Source: Azolla caroliniana (lineage: Eukaryota > Polypodiophyta). From it: DNA of 64,000 bases. The position numbers and the translations under genes were made by a program. The DNA is taken from contig JBHGNT010000012.1 in NCBI GenBank assembly GCA_043228905.1, positions 5,518,001 through 5,582,000 on the forward strand, in the 5' to 3' direction. A model generated the notes under the pieces. The model was not told where the DNA came from. It was given only the letters and a program-made list of their open reading frames with translations, and ran no database searches. Below, in pieces: positions 35,601-48,582 of the stretch (positions are counted from its first letter, which is position 1; every line of letters begins with the position of its first letter).

Positions 35601-37685
35601 ATAATTGAAATGTTGCGGCTCCTCCCTTAAATGACAAGTATTAAATAGTGTCAAGTTTTAGCACATTTTACAACTCCTTTCCATGTAAAGAAAGTGTTGT
35701 TGTTATTTGAATACACAATTTTGGGGTAACACTGGTGTAAAAAATAACTATTGTATCACATTTTGAATTTTGAATTTAATGATTGCATCCGCCCCTAGAG
35801 ATTTCAACTTTGATAGAGAGGGGTTATAAATGATATTATAAGTTGAAGCATCAATTCGATGTGAATTGTGACGGTAACAAAAAGAGTTACAACTTTGTAA
35901 TTTTGAAAGTAAAATGGGAATTTGGATTCCATATATTAACATCTAACTCCATCTGCTTATCTGAAACTAATAATGATAGTATTGACATATATTCTAGCAA
36001 ATTATGCTTGGAAGACAAAGGAATTTTGAATTTTGAATGCTTTTTTGATTGAACTATTTGGGCTCAAATATAGGTCAAACATCATAACTTTTTTTTTTGT
36101 ATATGGCGTTAATGTTGGTTCTACCCTTGACAATTTCTATAATATCAAAACTCTCCACGGCCAAATCATAGAAAAACCAAATGATGTTTTTTATTAACTA
36201 GGCCTCGATAAAGGCGAACCATGCATGTTATTAGACCATTGAGTGCTACTTGAGGAAAAGTCGAGTAAATCCCTAGAGAACTAGTAGATAATCTTACTTA
36301 TCTTTCAATGCGCGCATGCTCCCAAATCCATTAATAATTGAGGTGGCCCCATTTTCAATATACATATCGTGGTTTTTTTTAATGGAAACCCGGTACAAAG
36401 CAATCACATGACAATCATGGGAAGACCAAACATATAAAGGCTACCAATGCAAGGAGGAACAAAGAGTCCAAGGGATCGTAAGAGACCATAGAGAAAACCA
36501 AAATGATGGTAGAGGAATAGTAGAAATGTGAGAATTGTGTGAGAGCGAATAGCTAATGCCAAGGTGTTTGTAACTAGCCTAATTATTGTTGTAATTAAAA
36601 GAGTTTCATAGAAGAAAATACTTGTTTATAGTCTAACGCTTGTTAATTATGTAAGATGATGATATTTTAGCATCCTCAAAAATCTAGAAACATTATTAAT
36701 TGAACTTGAAAAGAATGTTACAAGATAGTCACCTCTACTATTGGAGAGTGTAGTTACACGTGGTTCATATATTTTTGTAAGTTCATTGTTTCTTCTCCAA
36801 GTGGAGCCAACCACGTTTTACACCTAATGGAAGCTAACAAGAACAAATGATTGGTCAAGGCCAGTTGTAGTTCAACAACTAGGGTTTAGTGGTTATCCAC
36901 ACAATGACTCAAGATATGGAACCCATATAAGATTCCATCATCTTTTACTTGGTATCAACAATTCATTTTTTTACAATTGACTTACCCTAGTGATAAGATA
37001 TTAAGCTTTCAATACAAGGTCTTAGGTTTATATCCTAACTTTTACACATTGTTGTTACAATAAATATCACTTTTCCAAAACTACATGCCACATCATCTCT
37101 CTTTGAATGGAGATCCCCTTGAAGATATCTTCCTCACACAATGAAATTACCATCACTTACTCTCCCTAAATGAACACAAAATCAATCATATAATGATTGG
37201 TTTTATTGTGCTCAAATTATCCATATAAAATATAGGGGTCATACCCTCATAGTTCTATCCCCTTGTATTAACTACAAAGGAAAATAGGGTACTCTAACAT
37301 TCCCTTGGTGTTCCCTATATTCTTGTCACAAAGTATACGGAGGGAAAGAAAAGGTAAGCTTTAGGATGCATTAGAGGGCGGAAAGAGACATGAGGATGGA
37401 AGATCCTTGAACAAATAGGGAAGTAACTCACGTCGTTTACAAATATGGAATTTGCAAATTTTGCAATGCGTATGCATGGAATGTGGGCTTTGGCCTAGAT
37501 GAGGTAATCAATGTATTAGATGCTATATTTCTTGTTGAAACTTGTGAGCAATGATACTTCAAGGATTCAAGGTTTCGATAAATATAACGCAAACTCCTTG
37601 ATATGGGCAAAACTTTCAAACAAATGACGAGAGTGGGTGGCATGATTAGAAATTTTATTAAAGATGTTGAGCATAAATGCTACTA
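32641..37685. other. Intergenic DNA, no gene recognised
   Basis: AT-rich with scattered short open frames. No supportable gene, RNA or element boundary was found. An eight-C run is at 34261-34268 and a poly-T run at about 36090. Confidence 0.4.
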
Positions 37686-37689
37686 TGGC

Positions 37690-38165
37690 GTAAAATAATG
37701 ACACCAGATGACATGTTCACAAGTGTAGTTGAATGGTGTATCCCTCTTCACTATTCTAATTTTAATGATTGCTTAGATAGATACCGATCTATAAAGATGA
37801 AATTTCTTACTTCAAAGGCAAGTGAGTAGTTATTGTCTTTGGTGACATGAACGCGTGTACAATAATTTTGCAACATGATGCACACCAAATTTTCATGAAA
37901 CACATCTCAAGAATGGACAAGGATATACACAAGTATGATCTCTCCTTTGTGGGTGAAAAAGATTGGGATCAATGTGGAAAATGTGCAATAGGACCAAAAT
38001 GTTGATTGCAAATGACGTAGCTTTAGGAAATGATATCAATAATTTTACATGTAGAATGCATAATGGAAATAATGTGGTTGACTATATGGTATTCTCAAAA
38101 GGTATCTTGGATTACATTCATAAACAATTAGACATTAGGACAATATCTTTGTTGTTTCATTAACT
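37690..38165 (+). mobile_element. Degenerate LINE endonuclease-domain fragment
   Basis: Translation with frameshifts shows an APE-type endonuclease C-terminal part. GDMNACT, the usual GDxNA catalytic block, is at about 37842-37862. NNFTCRMHNGNNVVDYMVFS follows at about 38038-38097, matching the family's FT..R...S.VDY block. Stops occur between these parts. It may belong to the same LINE family as the fragments at 700 and 3190, but no shared segment proves it. Confidence 0.65.
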
Positions 38166-39558
38166 ATCAACAAAACGATTAGGTTGACTTCTTGCATTTT
38201 GTGAAGTTTTTGTACAATAACTCAATCCATTCTTCTATTGGAAATACTCTTTTCTTTGCAAACATATAAAATATTGTCCTTGTTAGACAATGCTTGAACA
38301 TCTAGAAATTTATAGGAATGTTGGTACTAACAATAGTATAACACAATCCCAATAAGATGAAATTTGAAGAACACGTTTGCATTCACAAGTGGAAGGATCA
38401 CGCACAAATGGAAGGATAAGGAATATTCCATTTGATTTTAGGGTTTAGTTAACCATTTCACAAAAACACATTGATGCCAATATCACACATTCTCAAAATT
38501 TTGCCGTAAAAGCTTAAAAATCCACCATTTCATAAATCTGAAAATTCACAAAATTTGGGCATGATCCAAAAGTTACATTGTGTATTGTTTTTGTAAAAAC
38601 GACAACTAATGTGTTTTATAACAAACAATCTTTATAAAGAACTACGATAGATTTCAAAATATATCCTTTATATCATTCGAGTTATTACAAGATTAAATTT
38701 GTTACAATTCGATTCCAAAATTACATTCAGGAGTTACTTGTATCACTAAAATCACTCCTTTCATGATCTAGAATCACTATTATAGCTTTAATATACAATG
38801 GTGATGCTTTCTCGTCATCTTCAGATGTACCAATCAAAGCATTGTCTTCATCCAAAACCAAATGGTGTGACTCCAAATTATGTGTATAGGATTTGGTCCA
38901 CCTTCGTTCTAAGACGTGTACCTTGTAGACTTGGTAATTTCTCTTTTATTATGTTTGTTGTTGACTTCCTTAAACGTCCAACTTTTGTCAGTGTAAAGTT
39001 GTACACAATGATATCCACCTCACTAATGTCAAGGGATGATGTGTTACGAATGTTTCTTTTCCTCTGTCTATTTCATCTTGACCTTGGGCATTCCATCATC
39101 TCTAATGTATACTTGCTTGTAAATGCATTTTTGCTTCTAGTGTTGTACCAATGCACCTTTATAGACTATATTTGATTTTGGTTTTCATGAATCACCACGT
39201 TCAAAACTTTACCAATCTAGAATTGGAGCCCCAAGTCATTGTCATCAATAGGTGTAGCAATTAATGTCCATGTTCCAGTGTGTATATGTAGCTAAATTCT
39301 CTCTGAATTCCTCAATGCTGCAAATAATTGTTGAATTACCTTGAATTCTTGCCACCTGGATTCTGTTGCTTTTGTCATCCTTGGTCTAACATAAATGTCT
39401 CTTTGTTGTGAATGGAGCAAGTTGTCATGATTCGCATTAGGTGTAGGAAGTGGCGATTGAGAATCACGAGAGTGTTGTATAGACCACACGTAAATGTCAT
39501 TTGCAAGGTCCAACTACCAGTGACACAATTATTAAGAATTTCTTGTTGACCAGTAAAG
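38166..39558. other. Unassigned flank of copia A
   Basis: No recognised gene. An open frame at 38798-39175 (plus) has no recognisable similarity. Confidence 0.35.
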
Positions 39559-39867
39559 TGTTGGGTCTGTATGGGAGAGTGAGAGACACACAAGAAGCTC
39601 ACACAAGAAATACAAACACATTAAGTACGAACACATCACTCACACAGAGAAGACAATGGCTGGAATAACTCACACTATTGATGAATAATACTAAAAAGCA
39701 AGTAAGAGTTGAAATATATCCCTAAGTACTAAGTACCACCACATATGAGTGAATCATGTATGTGGTAACATGGGGAAAAAACCTCTAGCCAGTACTAGAG
39801 TAAAAAGTGCCCATGTATAGGGAAAAGGTTTACATCAAAGCTACTCGAGGAACACATAAGTGTAACA
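39559..39867 (-). repeat. Probable 3' LTR of copia A
   Basis: On the minus strand it starts TGTTACAC right after a polypurine tract (AGAGGGGTT, 39868-39876) and ends CCCAACA. The length is 309 bp. The matching 5' LTR is not in the window, so the boundaries rest on the TGTT/AACA ends and the polypurine tract. Confidence 0.6.
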
Positions 39868-39899
39868 AACCCCTCTGGAGCGAATGATGTGAACACATA

Positions 39900-42800
39900 T
39901 AGGGAGGGACAAATAAGCCCCCACAGGGCAATAAGCCTAAAGCTTTCCAAAAAGCTTCAAACTTTTCCCGTGGAAGAGCTTTGGTGAATATGTCTTCCAC
40001 ATTAACTTGTGTAGGCATGTATACCAAATCAATATCTCCTACATGAAGGCACTCTCTCACATAGTGATAATGCACCTCAATATATTTGGTCCATGCATGA
40101 AATACAGGATTTCGTGCAACAACCAAATTTGCACTTTGACCATCTGTGAGAATATGCGTGGCAACATCAATCTCCATGCAAAGATCCATCAAAAAGCGTC
40201 TCAACCATATACACTCCACTATAGCTATGAAAACTGTCTTGTACTTAGCTTCACAACTCGATGTCGCCATTGTAGGTTTCTTTTTACTCAACCAAGATAT
40301 ACATGAGTTTCCAAGGAAAAAGAAATTACCACCAGTGGACATGCGAATATCGTAACAACCAACCCAATCACTATATGTAAAAGCATGCAAGCATGGCTGA
40401 GTATCTCTGCCACAAAAGACACCCAAGCTCAAAGTGCCTCTGAGATATCTAAACACACATTTTACTGCTTGCCAATGCTTAGTGCCAGGGCTATGCATGA
40501 ATCGACTCAACTGGGAAATTGCATACTGTATATTTGGCCTTGTACTGCATGCATATATAAGACATCCCACATCTTGCTGATAAAGAGAAGTATCAAATGC
40601 ATCATTAGAATCCTAATTGAGAACCTAAATCCTGTCTCCATAGGTGTAGAAACTGGCTTGCAATCCTCGAAGTCAAAATGCTGAACTAGTTTTTCAGCAT
40701 ACTTTCCTTGATGCATAACCATTCCCCCCTCAACGGATACAAACTGGATGCCAAGATAGTAGCTCAAAAGACCAAGATAAGTGACATCAAAATTATGCTG
40801 CAAATCAACCATAAGAATGTCAAGTTTTGCATCACATGACCTAGTCAAGAATATGTCATCAACATAAAGAACAAGCACTATAAGATCAACCCCATCTTTG
40901 CGTACATAAAGTGTGCTTTCAATCGGAATACATGTGAAGCCAAGAGAAATCAAGTGCTTATGGATTTTTTCATACCATGCATGTGGAGCTTGCTTGAGAC
41001 CATACAAGGCTTTATGCAAGCGACAAACCATATGCTCTTTCTCTTTCATAGCAAATCCAGGAAGTTGCTTCACATAAACCTCTTCTTGCAAATCACCATT
41101 TAAGAAAGTTGTTTTTATGTCCAACTGATGCACTTTCCAACCTCTTTGGGTAGCCAATGCAACCACAGTATGAATGGTAGTCATGCGTGAAGTAGGTGCA
41201 AAAGTTTCCTAATAATCAATGCCATATTGTTGTGCATATCCTTTGGCAACCAATCTAGCTTTGTAGCGATCAATGCTACCATCGGACTTTCGTTAGTACC
41301 AACGACATTCTTACCTTTTGGCAATTCACATAACTCCCAAGTATTGATGGGTGGGGGTTGGAGCCAAGTTAGGCTCCATCCCCCTCCCAAGGGGGTTCGA
41401 ATGTGAGGGTAGAGGGAGAGGGAGATGCATAGAGAATGACAGAGGGAACCGAGGCAGACACAATTAAGGGGTAACTTCAATATATTTCTCCTTCTTTCAT
41501 GTCCCATGGGTGGGGTTTAAATAGTATAAGATCTGATCATTACAAAAAGCCGTATGGGGGGTAGTTACACCCATTTCCCCACCTCACACTCACACATTAA
41601 CATTTCATATTACGCCTTATACACCTTACACATTACACACCATACACATTACACCATTAACCTTCCCATACACCTATACGGGTAACACCAAGTACCATTC
41701 TTATGTATGGAATCCATTTCTGATTGCATAACACTCATCCAATGTGGATCATCACATGCATCTTCAAAAGTAAGTGACACCTCGTTATATGTTGCAACAA
41801 TAGAATAATTCACAAAATTACTGGATGCATGTGGAGAGGTTGACCTTATTCTACTAAGTAAAGGTGTACTCAATTTGTTTTCTTGCAAAGTTTGTTTCGG
41901 CCACTTTGGCATAGTTTGCACTCTTGATAGACATGTGCTCATTATGTAATACATCTTCAATATGTACATCATACTTCAATATGTGGCTGGAAATTTTCAG
42001 TAGTTCTAGGCATTTTTGGCTACAAAGTTTTAACCATGTTTGGCTGGACATTTCATGCATTTTCAGCACTTATTTGTTGGAAATTTTCAACCCTTTGAAG
42101 CTCACTTGGCTGGTCTACTTGTCCATAGTCAAGCACACCATTTTGGAACAAAGGCATGAGTGTACCAAACACATCTTGCAAGCTAACTGTTGGTTGTTTT
42201 TTGCATTCAAGAAAAGGGAAAGCTGAATTTTCAGCCAATAACACATCTCGACTCACAATAATTGTGTCCGTCAATGGTTGGTACAAAAGATATCCCTTAC
42301 TTTCAGCACTCTAACCAACAAATATGCATTTCTTTGCCTTTCCATCAAGTTTGTGACGTTGTTGTGATGGCACAAGAGCATATGCCAAAAAACCAAACAC
42401 ACGCATATGACTAACCATAGGTTTATCTCCATTCCAAGCCTCATAAGGAGTAATGATTCTCAATGCTTTTGTAGGGCAATGATTCAATACATAATTTGCG
42501 CACATAACCGCTTCCATCCAAAACTTGTTAGGAAGATGTATTCCTTTAACCATACATTGTGCCATCCCCAAGAGTGTTCTATTTTTGTGCTCCGCAATAC
42601 CATTTTGCTGAGGTGTATATGGCACAATACATTGATGTGAAATACCTCTTCCACAAAGAAAAACATTAAAATCATGTGACATGTATTCTCCGCCATGATT
42701 CGTGTGTAGATATAAGAGCTTATTTCCAAAAAACTTTTTAGCCAAAGCTAAAAATGATTTGAAGCAAGAAAATACCTCATTCTTTGCTTTCATAGGATAC

Positions 42801-43528
42801 ACCCATGTGTGGCGAGTAGCATCATCAATGAAGATAACAAAATATACATGCTTTCCAAAAGATAGAGTCTTTACGGGACCATACACATCACTATGAACAA
42901 ACTGTAATTTTCTTGTAGTGTGTGTATGACTATCTTTTGGAAAAGAAGCACAATGCATTTTTCCAAGAATGTAACCTTCAAATGCATGCTTTTCAATGGA
43001 CTCAAGTGTCGGCAACCCAATAACCATATCCATCTTTTGCGAGTGGAGCAAACTATTGAAGTTCAAGTGACCAAAACGAGCATGCCAAAGGTCCATTTCA
43101 GCCATGGAAGAAGTATGGACAACCAAGGAATTTAGGGTAGCCCTCTTGTATGTATCCAACTGATACAAGCCATTGGATAATGTACCGGACATCACGATAA
43201 CATCGTCATTGCTGAAATCATGAACCATGCACTTATCATCAACAAAATGTACATGAAGTCCAGATTTGGCAATCAAAGGAACCGAAATTAAGTTCTTCTT
43301 GATACTGGGCACATACAATGCATTCTTCAAGATGACAACACCTCCATTTGGAGCCGTAAGCTCAATTTCTCCTACTCCAATGTTAGGATAAGAGGCATTG
43401 TTTGCACACACCACACATCCTCCTTTGAGTGCATCTTTCAAGGATGCAAAAAAACTTTTGCATGAAGTAATGTGCTTTGAAGCACCACTATCAAAGAACC
43501 AATCTGAATCAGTCTCACTTACAACCAT
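39900..43528 (-). pseudogene. Copia A pol remnant
   Basis: Recognisable blocks on the minus strand: protease-like DWFFDSGASKHIT at the right end (about 43490-43455), zinc-binding and integrase core with HSDVYGPV and HTNHGGEY (about 42900-42680), integrase end to 42311, RT with LYGLKQAPHAWYEKIH and YVDD (41184-40600), and RNase H with SSCEAKYK (to about 39900). Stops and frameshifts occur near 42300, 41690, 41185 and 40600. It is not functional. Confidence 0.85.
41344..41687 (-). mobile_element. 344-bp insertion with 7-bp target duplication inside copia A RT
   Basis: Flanked by identical CCAAGTA at 41337-41343 and 41688-41694; without the insert the RT reading frame is continuous. On the minus strand it starts TGTTACCCGT and ends CCCATCAA. 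It contains a TATTTAAA-like promoter motif and no coding sequence. It could be a small solo LTR or TRIM-type element or a SINE. The 7-bp duplication fits neither a standard LTR (usually 5 bp) nor a poly-A SINE cleanly. Confidence 0.75.
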
Positions 43529-43574
43529 ACAGTGAAATGAGGTGCATTATGGCTAACGACCCCTATGGCATATG

Positions 43575-44030
43575 TGTTACGGGCATGACCATTTAATAAC
43601 CCGTGGTGAGAATTTACCGTAGTATTCTATACACATGGATAAGTGTGAGGGTTAAACAAGAGTGTAAAGAAGGGGAGGATTACTTTTAATCCTTGGGATT
43701 GAGACAACTCATTAGGTCAAGTGTGAACTTGCCTAGGGGCCTTGGGTATCACTATAAATAAGAGGCCTAGCTCCCCTCATTGGATCATCTTTTTGTCTAC
43801 ATCGAGACTTTGCTCTTGTGGTGGGTCAACTCTTGTAGCGAGCGCGCCAGCACCAGGTACGACTTGACGCCACGGCGGTGGTATGGGACGCTGATCGAGG
43901 CTTGAGTCCATCTCAATCCCTTCGCTCGGGGGTGGTTGGGTGGATCGACACCCTTCTTTCTCTTTCTCCTTTCTATATATCATTAGTTTATCCTTATCTT
44001 AAGCTTACTTTAGTACCTATATCTCTAATA
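43575..44030 (+). mobile_element. Solo LTR of element family G
   Basis: 456 bp, starting TGTTACGGGC and ending TCTCTAATA, flanked by the 5-bp duplication ATATG (43570-43574 and 44031-44035). A TATA box TATAAATA lies at 43753-43760. It is closely similar along its whole length to the LTR at 62092-62537. Confidence 0.92.
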
Positions 44031-44035
44031 ATATG

Positions 44036-44176
44036 CAAGCTCTAGTTGGGTCGCCACCATTGTGCACATGATAGTTCTTACGGTCGATAGTTTGATCTAA
44101 TGAAGTAGCTCTCTCTCCTCATTTGTCAAAGGAGAGTCTGTGTCTGATTGAATGAAGTAGTGGAGTCGATGCTAAC
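44036..44176. other. Short unassigned spacer between solo LTR and copia B
   Basis: Could be the 5' part of copia A split off by the solo LTR, but no coding similarity is visible. Confidence 0.3.
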
Positions 44177-44501
44177 TGTTGGAGACGCAGTTGTGTAGTG
44201 CGGAACAAATCAACACTCTTCTGTGTGGGGATCTTTGATCGATGCAATGAATAATATTGATTGCCACTAGAGACCTGAAAACTGTATGGAAGCAGGATAC
44301 AAGAGAGAGAGAGAGAGAGAGAGAAAAGTTGGGCACAAGATGAACTAAATTATTCAACACTCAAAACTAGGTTACAAAGTTAGTTTATATACTGACTAAC
44401 TTAGGGCAACTGCCCTTCTCACTATTTACATAAATAGCCTAGACCTAGTGTGTACAAAAGGAGACAATGTGAATACGTCCATTAGAGACCCGCATTCAAC
44501 A
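44177..44501 (-). repeat. 3' LTR of copia B with adjacent polypurine tract
   Basis: 325 bp with inverted ends TGTTG/CAACA. The polypurine tract ACGGGGGAG lies at 44502-44510 (minus strand). A (GA)n run is at about 44303-44323. Confidence 0.8.
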
Positions 44502-44855
44502 CTCCCCCGTAATGGGCGTATACATCGAAATTTTGTAAATTGAAATAAATGTATAATATAGATTGATACAAAGTTTTCGAACAAATTGAAATTTCGTTCG
44601 AGCCGGTGAACTTCGAAAAAACAAAACGTCGAACTGGCCAAGGTTGGGGAAGCTAAAGCCAAACTTTGAACTGTCGAAGTCAATTGTTCAAAAACATTCT
44701 AAGTGTCTGACTTAATGGGATTGATTCTTCGTGACACCCATATGGCGCTGAAGGGATCAGAATTGATCCGCCGAAAGACACTTGGTCATCCCACTTGCAA
44801 CTTTATTGGTTGTAGATATCTTCTCAAAGTTGATTTTCCTTGAAATGACACAATC

Positions 44856-47174
44856 CTAAACAAAGTCATATCGAACGTCGATGTGCTTCGAGGCGTTGTG
44901 ACGAACCGGAATTTTCCATAGAGCGACAATGCCTTGACTGTCACTATAGACAACTGGAGCCGAGTAGGATTCGACTTGTTGAAATGTGCAAGCCAACCGA
45001 CTTAGCCATAAGGCCTCTTTCGCCGCATTGGACGCAACTACGTATTCGGCCTTGGTCGTTGATGTAGCAATGCACTCCTGAAGTTTCGATTTCCATGAGA
45101 TTGCTCCATTGTCGAACTTAAGGCAGTATCTGATTGTCGATTTTTGATTGTCCACATAGCCGACAAAGTTTGAGTTGGTGTAGCTGACTACGCCTAAAGT
45201 GTCGTTTGGACCGAGTAGAATGCCAAGGTCTTTTGTGCCCACCATATATTTGAACACATGCTTTATTGCGTTCCAGTGCGATCGGCCAGGGTTGTGCATG
45301 AATCTGTTGATGACTCCTACGATGTGAGCTATGTCAGGCCATGTCGTGACCATCGCGTACATCAAGGAGCCAATTGCCGGTGTATACGGTACCGACTTCA
45401 TAATTTCCCCCTCCGAACCGGATGTCGAGCAGTCTCTCTGAGACAGCTGAAGGTTAATGGGGAGCGGGGTCAAAGCAGGTTTAGCTGATTGCATGTTGAA
45501 GAGTTCGAGGACACGAGCAAGATAGTTGGATTGGGAAAGACACAATTGTCTTCAATTTCGATTTCGACTGATCTTCATGCTGAGAACGTGTCTTGCCGGA
45601 CCGAGGTCCTTCATGGAAAACCTCTACCACAGTTGCCGAACAAGTTCGGCAAACTCTCCGGCTTGTCGACCGGAGATTAGCATGTCGTCCACATAGATAG
45701 GAAGATGGGTAACCCATCTCAAGCTGTTTTCATGAAGAGACAGTGGTCCTCATCGCTTTTCGAGAAGATGACCGACAGAATGAAGTCATTGAACTTCCTA
45801 TGCGACAGTTGCGGTGCCTGTTTCAGGTCGTAAAGACTCTTCCTGAGTTGGCAAAATAGATGTTCTTGGTTGGGTGTGACGAAGCCTTTCGACTGCTCCA
45901 CATAAATTTCCTCCTCTAGATGACCATGGAGGAATGTCGTTCTGACATTTAGCTGAATCAACTCCAAATTCTCAACTGCCACGACACCGAGCATAAAGCA
46001 GAGGGTTGTCATTTTCACCACTGGTGAAACAATTTCGTCAAAATCGACGCCATACTCCTATCAAAACCCTTTCGCAACTAATCTAGCCTTGAATTTTGGG
46101 GTGGCCAAATCGGAAGTCTCTTTAATTCTATAGACCCATTTGCACGGAAGAGCACACTGATTTTTTGGTAGTTCGACCAAGTCTGAGGTTTGGTTTGCTC
46201 GAATGGAGTTCATTTCGGACTCCATGGCCAGATGCCAGGTGGCCAAATTGGCAAATGCCGATGCTTCTTCATATGACATTGGTTCTCCGGAGTCCGTAAA
46301 GAAGATTCCAGGAGAGTATCTCTCTGGGACTGCGACAGTCTCTCGGATCTTCGAGGTATGACTGAACTAGTCACATCGGGTGTCGAAGTGGGATGGTCAG
46401 AAGCTGAAACATTCGGTTGTGCCGAGTCGGATGTTGCCGAGTTAGTACTAGAGGTTTCGGCTACCCGTGAAGCCGATCTTGTGTTGTGTGTTGGGCCTTC
46501 GTGAAGGGTTGACACATCTGAAAAACTTACCCTTCGGACGTCGATTGGCTTTTCGGCCGATTGATGCATGGGTGACTCATTGAACGCTACGTCCGAACTT
46601 CAGATGATCTGCCTGTGCTTGGGGTTCCAGAGTCGGTAGCCGATTTCGCCATCTAGTCCATAACTGAGGAAAATGCATTTCCTGGCTCTAGGTGCAAGTT
46701 TGCGACGATCGTCTTTCGGTATGAGGGCATATGCCTCGCACCTGAAAATCCTCAGCTTGTCATAATTTGGCTTGCTGTCGTTCCATAGTTCCTGAGGTAT
46801 CTGAAGTCCTAGAGGCCTACTAGGCGACATATTGATTATGTGTATTGTTGTAAGTAGTGCCTCTGCCCAGAAGCCATCCGATAGTCTGGAGTGTTGAAGC
46901 ATGGAAACTATCCTCTCTTGAATTGTCCGATTCATCCGCTCGGCAATTCCGTTCTGCTCCGGAATGTGGGGTGCTGTATATTCATGTCGTATGCCGTGTT
47001 GTCGGCAGAATCTGACGAATTCTTCAGATTTGAACTCTTCTCCATTATCGGTCTGAAAGCATTTCAGTTTTCGTCCGGATTGATTCTTGACCAAAGTGAG
47101 CCAATCGGAGAAAATTGAGAACACTCGATCTTTGGTCTTTATCGGATACGCCCACACCATTCAAGTCGAGTCGT
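44856..47174 (-). pseudogene. Copia B pol remnant (integrase, RT, RNase H)
   Basis: Blocks on the minus strand: integrase core with FQTDNGEEF and QNGIAERMNRT (about 47055-46910), integrase end KARKCIFLSYG (about 46690-46650), a Ser/Thr-rich linker (about 46570-46330), RT start KWVYRIKE (about 46145-46120), YVDD (about 45700) and RNase H with STTKAEYV and YSDSQGIVALW. Stops or frameshifts are near 46600, 46040, 45720 and 45550. An in-frame TGA at 47160-47162 sits directly before MVWAYPIK. Confidence 0.85.
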
Positions 47175-47633
47175 TGTTGGCCGGAGGTTGGAGTGTGAAA
47201 GACAAGTGGGGGACGAGTCGGAAGCGGAAAGTATTCTTTATTAATTACCTAGAATTAAAATAAGAACGAACGGATCCAGAAGAGTTGCAACGATCCGCAT
47301 CCGGATCCGGACTGTAGCCGATTGCCGGTATGGCACCGTTTTATAATCAGAACTGGATTCCTATTAAAGGATCCGAAGAATGATGTATTAAGGTGTGTGG
47401 AATGAGTATGAGTAGAAATGTCTTTGAGAATATTGTGTACCTTAAATTCTGTGCTTATGGTTTTATCTTATGTATGGCATCAATCTGTGTATGTTGCTAA
47501 TCCGGAACTAACCCGGAAATAGTCAGATATAATTATAATTCTACAGAAAGCATAAATCCTGTAACCACTCTTTGGTCAAGTGATCCGGAAGGACACCCTG
47601 TGTTAGTGGCTAGTCCGGCCCAGGATTAACACA
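47175..47633 (+). repeat. LTR of gypsy element C
   Basis: Starts TGTTGGCCGG inside the copia B integrase and ends TTAACACA, followed by TTTTGGCAACCACGATTCC, a plausible primer-binding site region. The gag start lies 50 bp downstream. The boundaries are inferred from these ends; no partner LTR is in the window. Confidence 0.6.
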
Positions 47634-47682
47634 GTTTTGGCAACCACGATTCCTGTAGAGCACAGTGAACATCGGGGCATGG

Positions 47683-48580
47683 ATGACTAGACCGACAAAC
47701 GACCTAGTCGCCGAACGAGCGAGAAGACTAGTCGAGAGACTACAGAGGCGTGAGGCCTACTAGCAAGCGGCCGTGGAGATCCGGCAAGACTGGCCTTTTC
47801 CCAAAACGATTCGGCGGGTCGCGGAGGAGTCACTCTGGTTGCAGAACCAACAATATACCGACGAAGGCAGTAGCTTGAGGAGATTACGGCATGCCAAATC
47901 AATATTGCACACCCTTGCCACAGGAGTCGAAGAATCGAAAGCCTTTTCCAACATTGAGTTAGAATCAGACATCGAGTGTAGCGTGCAGTCAAATTATCAA
48001 AGCAGTCACGACACCCTGGACAATTCGGCGGAAGACGGTTAGGAGTGCACATCGACACCGGAAGCAGGCACAACATTACCCACACTACGGGACCACGAAA
48101 CAAACCAAGACCAACGGTTAGAGGAAAGGGCCAAGCACGTATCAACACCATCACTGGATCAACAATCCAAGAAAACGAGCGACCGCGTACCAATGCCACC
48201 ACTGAACCAAAAGTCGGAAAAAGACGAGGATCAGACACCGACACGACCCCCCAATACCGCCCTTTGCCGACGACATCATGCCATACCCATACCCGAAGTA
48301 CTAGGACGAACCGAATGTAGAAGCGCAAGTATATGATTTTCTACAGACATGGGAAGCGAACCATGTCTCGCATTGGTTCCCAAAAGCAAAGATCAAACGA
48401 TCCAAGATAGCAGAATTCGGGATGACATTGGAGGGACCAGCAACAAACTGGCACAAAAAGAGCCTTCCCGGAAGCTTCCACACATTCGAAGCTTTGCAGG
48501 GTAAATTACTGCGGTTGTTTCACTGTTACCGATTAGGAACACGGTCTATGGTCAGTCCTTCGACCTAGACCTCAAAGTGA
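47683..48580 (+). pseudogene. Gag remnant of gypsy element C
   Basis: Starts at ATG 47683 (MTRPTNDLVAERARRL). In-frame TAG codons occur at 47761 and 48040, with a frame change before 48300. The Retrotrans_gag-type block lies at about 48305-48530: it reads TWEANHVSHWFPKAKI, then TLEGPATNWHKKSLPGSF and a LLRLFH-like end, matching the family's LxGxAxxW pattern. Capsid function is inferred from the fold family. It is cut off at about 48582 by the LTR of gypsy D. Confidence 0.7.
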
Positions 48581-48582
48581 CT

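Larger units (their letters stand above)
39559..43574 (-). mobile_element. Copia-type LTR retrotransposon A, degenerate and 5'-incomplete
   Basis: On the minus strand the order is protease, GAG-pre-integrase, integrase, reverse transcriptase, RNase H, polypurine tract, 3' LTR, which is the Ty1/copia order. Gag and the 5' LTR are not recognised. It is interrupted by a 344-bp insertion (41344-41687) and ends at a solo LTR (43575-44030). Confidence 0.85.
44177..47174 (-). mobile_element. Copia-type LTR retrotransposon B, truncated by gypsy C
   Basis: TNT1-like element on the minus strand: 3' LTR 44177-44501, then RNase H, RT and part of integrase up to 47174. There the sequence switches to another LTR in the middle of the integrase catalytic domain. 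The 5' half should lie beyond the window if the nesting is intact. Confidence 0.85.

Noticed and set aside
37963-38163. Short plus-strand ORF as a host gene
   Set aside because: Its sequence matches the end of a LINE endonuclease domain and lies in a degenerate LINE fragment.
43777-43983. Minus-strand open frame of 68 codons
   Set aside because: It lies entirely within the solo LTR of family G.
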